Shown piece by piece: positions 63,109 to 64,000 of a stretch of 64,000 nucleotides of DNA (the first letter of the stretch is position 1; each line of letters starts with the position of its first letter). The notes beneath the pieces were generated by a model. It ran no database searches, had not been told where the DNA came from, and saw nothing but the letters and a program-made list of their open reading frames with translations. The stretch spans positions 496,001-560,000 of the forward strand of contig JAQEWB010000001.1 in the NCBI GenBank assembly GCA_027694045.1. The letters are read 5' to 3'. The position numbers were made by a program, and so were the translations under genes. This DNA comes from Bacillaceae bacterium OF18-1A. Its GTDB lineage: Bacteria; Bacillota; Bacilli; Bacillales; Bacillaceae_G.

Positions 63109-63438
63109 ATGGAGAAACAGACACTTTGGAAAAAGTTCAAAAAAAGCTCTGTAAACCTCGGTAAATCTAGCGTGTATGAAAGTATTATTTTATTCTATAC
63201 AATGAAAAAGAAAGAGTTACCTACTAAAGCGAAATTCATCATATTAGCCGCTTTATCTTATTACGTATTAACAATTGATTTCATTCCAGATATAGCCGCT
63301 ATTATTGGGATTGGCTTATTAGATGATGTTTTAGCAATCGCTGTAGCTCATAGATACGTGATGCGACACGCAGACTCTGAAATTCGAGAAAAGAGTAAAC
63401 TAAAAATGGAGTCACTATTTACTTCCACACAAACATAA
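63109..63438 (+). CDS. DUF1232 membrane protein, YkvA-like
   Basis: This 109-residue protein has ELPTKAKFIILAALSYYVLTIDFIPDIAAIIGIGLLDDVLAIAVA, the DUF1232 signature of two short hydrophobic segments with a D-x-IPD motif. B. subtilis YkvA is a relative of unknown function. The ATG at 63109 lies 7 bases after AAGAGGAG; the open frame upstream (from 63061) is not needed. Monocistronic, followed by a terminator. Confidence 0.82.
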   Translation: MEKQTLWKKFKKSSVNLGKSSVYESIILFYTMKKKELPTKAKFIILAALSYYVLTIDFIPDIAAIIGIGLLDDVLAIAVAHRYVMRHADSEIREKSKLKMESLFTSTQT

Positions 63439-63439
63439 T

Positions 63440-63479
63440 GAAAAAGGAGCTAATATAATTTCACTTAGCTCCTCTTTCA
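63440..63479. terminator. bidirectional terminator
   Basis: GAAAAAGGAGCTAA and TTAGCTCCTCTTTC form an almost perfect stem between converging genes. Confidence 0.8.
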
Positions 63480-63499
63480 TAAAACCATTTTTTAAAATA

Positions 63500-63772
63500 T
63501 TATTTCACTTCATTAGCCACAAAAAAGTTCTCACATACACTTGATATACGTTTTAAATCCACGTTTCCACCAGATATAACTGCTACTACTTTTTTCCCTT
63601 TAATATATGAATCCACTTTCCCTGCAAGAAGTGCAGCAGTAGCTAATGCGCCCGCACCTTCTACAACAGCTTTCTCGCGTTGTAATAAGTCTTTCATCGC
63701 TACTTCCAGCTCTTTTTCTGATACTGTTACAATATCATCCACTAATTCTTTTACATAATGGTAGTTTTTTAG
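63500..63772 (-). pseudogene. 3' remnant of threonine/serine dehydratase
   Basis: The frame includes [36 protein letters not shown] and [20 protein letters not shown], the C-terminal third of the PLP-dependent threonine ammonia-lyase (TdcB/IlvA) fold. The last segment binds the PLP phosphate (SGGN). The N-terminal two thirds, with the PLP lysine, are missing, and a TAA closes the frame near 63772. The remaining 90 codons cannot make an active enzyme. Confidence 0.7.
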
Positions 63773-63865
63773 TTATCATACTAACACCTCTTCTAATGAT
63801 CTGTTTTTAAGTTTTCGTAAATAGCAGTTCCTTTATACGAAACCATCTATATTAAGAATAATTCT

Positions 63866-64000
63866 TTATATGTGTAACCCACTCTTTACTCCATACACTT
63901 GCAAACAATTTAACATCCTCTTCATGTCACGTTCTTTGTAATGATTCAAACATGCAATTTGGATCCAATTATTCTTTTGTAAATACGCTGATTCATAATG
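63866..64000 (-). CDS. 3' end of a protein cut by the window edge
   Basis: Forty-four codons remain on the minus strand, entering at the window edge and ending at TAA 63866-63868. They read ...ESAYLQKNNWIQIACLNHY and ERDMKRMLNCLQVYGVKSG. I do not recognise the family. No terminator hairpin follows, which leaves open that it is a relic like its neighbour. Confidence 0.35.
   Translation of the reverse strand, partial: HYESAYLQKNNWIQIACLNHYKERDMKRMLNCLQVYGVKSGLHI

Noticed and set aside
1..64000. CRISPR array, prophage, insertion sequence or tRNA genes
   Set aside because: No regularly spaced repeats, integrase, transposase, phage structural genes or cloverleaf sequences were found by reading the window.

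Overview
The window is a low-GC Firmicute chromosome segment that fits the Bacillus cereus group. The reasons are strong purine-rich ribosome sites with many TTG/GTG starts, a CwlJ-type spore germination hydrolase, a class I lysyl-tRNA synthetase under a T-box, a SpoIIS toxin system, a yng-type leucine degradation operon and bcr-like structured repeats. No tRNA, rRNA, CRISPR array, prophage or complete insertion sequence was seen.

Layout. 0-10 kb: a VmlR-type ribosome-protection ABC-F gene with a leader that reads as a ribosome-controlled attenuator, an acetamidase whose 3' end runs into a repeat, cwlJ, T-box lysK, a small zinc-ribbon gene missed by length cut-offs, an SMP-30 lactonase coupled to a methyltransferase, a DJ-1-like protein and another methyltransferase. 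10-21 kb: a worn accessory stretch with a chimeric dehydrogenase/epimerase gene, fragments of SDR, APH, AraC and HxlR genes, and a frameshifted APH kinase, between intact MocR, M3 peptidase, CPBP, VOC and hydrolase genes. Twice, two head-to-head genes have both lost their 5' ends at one junction. 21-29 kb: a MerR regulator, a 1056-residue UvrA-like ATPase, an SRPBCC protein, a double GNAT, a methyltransferase and an MTA-nucleosidase-like protein.

29-33 kb: a VanRS-like two-component system followed by an S11 carboxypeptidase homologue in which all three active-site motifs are altered. 33.5-42.2 kb: a spore-surface-like protein with a sigma-K-type promoter, then a seven-gene operon (acyl-CoA dehydrogenase, biotin carboxylase, biotin carrier, HMG-CoA lyase, enoyl-CoA hydratase, carboxyltransferase, acyl-CoA ligase) that would carry isovaleryl-CoA to acetyl-CoA plus acetoacetate and activate the acetoacetate. 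42-46 kb: an ABC-2 exporter, TetR and DUF523/DUF1722 operon with a palindromic operator at its promoter.

46-55 kb: a metallophosphoesterase preceded by a possible RNA switch, a CtsR-controlled Clp ATPase, PepD, a cytosolic-looking zinc metalloprotease, and a SpoIISA toxin followed by two small paralogous antitoxin candidates, one of them only 42 codons long. 55-64 kb: gpmA, MarR beside an indolepyruvate-type decarboxylase, a VOC protein, a TetR/MFS pair with matching operators followed by a gutted FtsX-type permease and a methyltransferase stub, a DEAD-box helicase with an Arg/Ser-rich tail, a YkvA-like protein and the 3' remnant of a threonine dehydratase.

The observations I rate highest are the vmlR attenuator, the SpoIIS module with two related antitoxin candidates, the S11 homologue with triple motif loss, and the two-way hairpin at 47.4 kb.
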